The position numbers were made by a program, and so were the translations under genes. A stretch of 64,000 bases of DNA from Actinomycetota bacterium (lineage in GTDB: Bacteria; Actinomycetota; Acidimicrobiia; Acidimicrobiales; Acidimicrobilacustridaceae), in assembly GCA_016185305.1 (NCBI GenBank), contig JACPNV010000079.1, forward strand, positions 62,001 through 126,000, read 5' to 3'. Numbering within the stretch: position 1 is the stretch's first letter; each line of letters opens with the position of its first letter. Below the pieces are notes generated by a model that made no database searches, was not told the DNA's origin, and worked only from the letters and a program-made list of their open reading frames with translations. This document shows positions 62,694 to 64,000 of the stretch, piece after piece.

Positions 62694-63433
62694 GGCGCGA
62701 GCCCCCGCGGCACATCCTTGTCCTCCCAGCGCTCGTCGTCGCCGCGGCCCTCCTCTTCAGTGGCTGTCCCAGCAAGACCGGGACGGGATTGGTCACCGAG
62801 GCGACCTCGGACGATCAGGGGTCCACCTCGAGTCAGGGTCCGAAGCTCGACAAGGGCAAGGACGAGAAGAAGGCCACGGCCGCGCTCCTCTCGCTCGACG
62901 ACCTGCCCGGTTCGAAGTGGGAGGAACCGACCACCCCGACGACCGAGAACACCAAGAGCGGCAGCAGCTTCGACTGCCCCGAGCTCGGCGACCTCTTCAA
63001 CGACGCCGACACGCCGAGCCTGACGAGGGCCTCCTCGCCGACGTTCGAACAGACCCAGCCGTACGGTCGGGTGGCGAACGAAGTCATCTTCATGGCCGAC
63101 GACAGCGCCGCGAAGGCCGAGCTCGACGACCTCAAGGCCAAGTCCGACGCCGTGCGCGCGTGTTTCGAGCGGGGCTTCAGCCACGACTTCGCGAGGGAAG
63201 GGCGCAACGTCGAGACGGCGGTCGAGGATTGGAGCTTCGGCAAGATGGGCCAGGCTCGGGTCGGCTTCAGCGTCACGCTGACCTCCGACGTCGAGGTCTT
63301 CCTCGGGGTGGCGCTCGTGCGCGTCGGGCGGGCCGCCACGGTCGTCGTGATCGCGCAAGACCAGCCGTTGGATCAAGACGCCGCCGACATCGTCCAGACC
63401 GCGACCGACAAGCTCAGCGACAACCTGGGCTGA
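62690..63433 (+). CDS. Lipoprotein of unknown function
   Basis: Signal peptide with lipobox LLFSGC; 247 aa. Confidence 0.75.
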   Translation: MRREPPRHILVLPALVVAAALLFSGCPSKTGTGLVTEATSDDQGSTSSQGPKLDKGKDEKKATAALLSLDDLPGSKWEEPTTPTTENTKSGSSFDCPELGDLFNDADTPSLTRASSPTFEQTQPYGRVANEVIFMADDSAAKAELDDLKAKSDAVRACFERGFSHDFAREGRNVETAVEDWSFGKMGQARVGFSVTLTSDVEVFLGVALVRVGRAATVVVIAQDQPLDQDAADIVQTATDKLSDNLG

Positions 63434-63467
63434 AGCGGGCTCAAGCTCGCGTGAGAGGATCTGGGCC

Positions 63468-64000
63468 GTGACAGGGAAACGAAGCCCGCGCCAGACGACC
63501 ACGGCCCCCGCGGTGACGATGGGAATCGCGTTCATCCTGGCGCTGGCCGCGTGCGCGCCGGCCACGACGGGACCAGGTTCGGGCGGGCCAGCCAGCAGCG
63601 ACACCTCGGCGCCCGCGAGCACGACCACCACGGCGCCCTCGGTGTTGACGGGGCGGCCCAACGAGCTCACCCGCGAGCAGCGCACCTTCGTCGACCCGTC
63701 GCGCAAGACACCGGCCGGCAAGACGGTCGGCGACGTGGTGGGCACACCCGAGCAGCCGTCACGAACGCTCGTCACCGAGATCTACTACCCCACCACTCCG
63801 GGGCCGCGGCCCCTGATCCTGTTCTCGCACGGCTCCAACGGCCACCCCGACAAGTTCACCAACTTGCTGTCGGCGTGGGCCATGGCGGGTTACGTCGTCG
63901 CCGCGCCGGCGTTCCCTCTCACCAACAGCAAGGCGCCCAACGGCTTCGCCAACAACTTCGACGTGTGGGATCAACCCAAGGACATCTCGTTCGTGCTCGA
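63468..64000 (+). CDS. Lipoprotein alpha/beta-hydrolase, C-terminus cut by window edge
   Basis: GTG start; MGIAFILALAAC lipobox; ITEIYYPTTPGPRPLILFSHGSNGHPDKFTNLLSAWAMAGYVVAAPAFPLT. Confidence 0.75.
   Translation, partial: MTGKRSPRQTTTAPAVTMGIAFILALAACAPATTGPGSGGPASSDTSAPASTTTTAPSVLTGRPNELTREQRTFVDPSRKTPAGKTVGDVVGTPEQPSRTLVTEIYYPTTPGPRPLILFSHGSNGHPDKFTNLLSAWAMAGYVVAAPAFPLTNSKAPNGFANNFDVWDQPKDISFVL

Overview
High-GC actinobacterial chromosome segment, probably Acidimicrobiia-like (inferred from gene content and order; no search was run). It is mostly housekeeping and dense. In order: (1) an aa3/caa3 cytochrome oxidase operon (ctaB, a COX1-like paralog, ctaE, a multi-TM protein, ctaC, ctaD) with divergent ctaA, clpS and a DUF2017-like gene; (2) tRNA-Glu, an AAA+ ATPase gene, tRNA-Asp, tRNA-Phe; (3) pyrE and an orphan parA; (4) a long purine locus (purM, F, L, Q, S, C, B, E, D, A) with unrelated small genes inserted; (5) clpB; (6) ergothioneine genes egtABCD; (7) a Tat-type PGRP/amidase with lectin-like repeats, then hspR-dnaJ-grpE-dnaK and a second lectin-like repeat protein; (8) two TrkA proteins divergent from an APC permease fused to an OB-fold domain; (9) a class III cyclase/AAA/TPR regulator, a polysaccharide deacetylase, a TetR regulator and lipoproteins. 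Strongest observations: a COX1 paralog with no heme or CuB ligand residues, translationally coupled to ctaE; the APC permease-OB-fold fusion with an inverted copy of its own 3' end just downstream; HAIR-like HspR sites upstream of both clpB and dnaK; two unannotated micro-ORFs (Trp/Arg-rich between purC and purB, and a strong-SD one before egtA); and three genes (purL, dnaK, a PhyH-family gene) that look internally deleted, which may be an assembly artefact.
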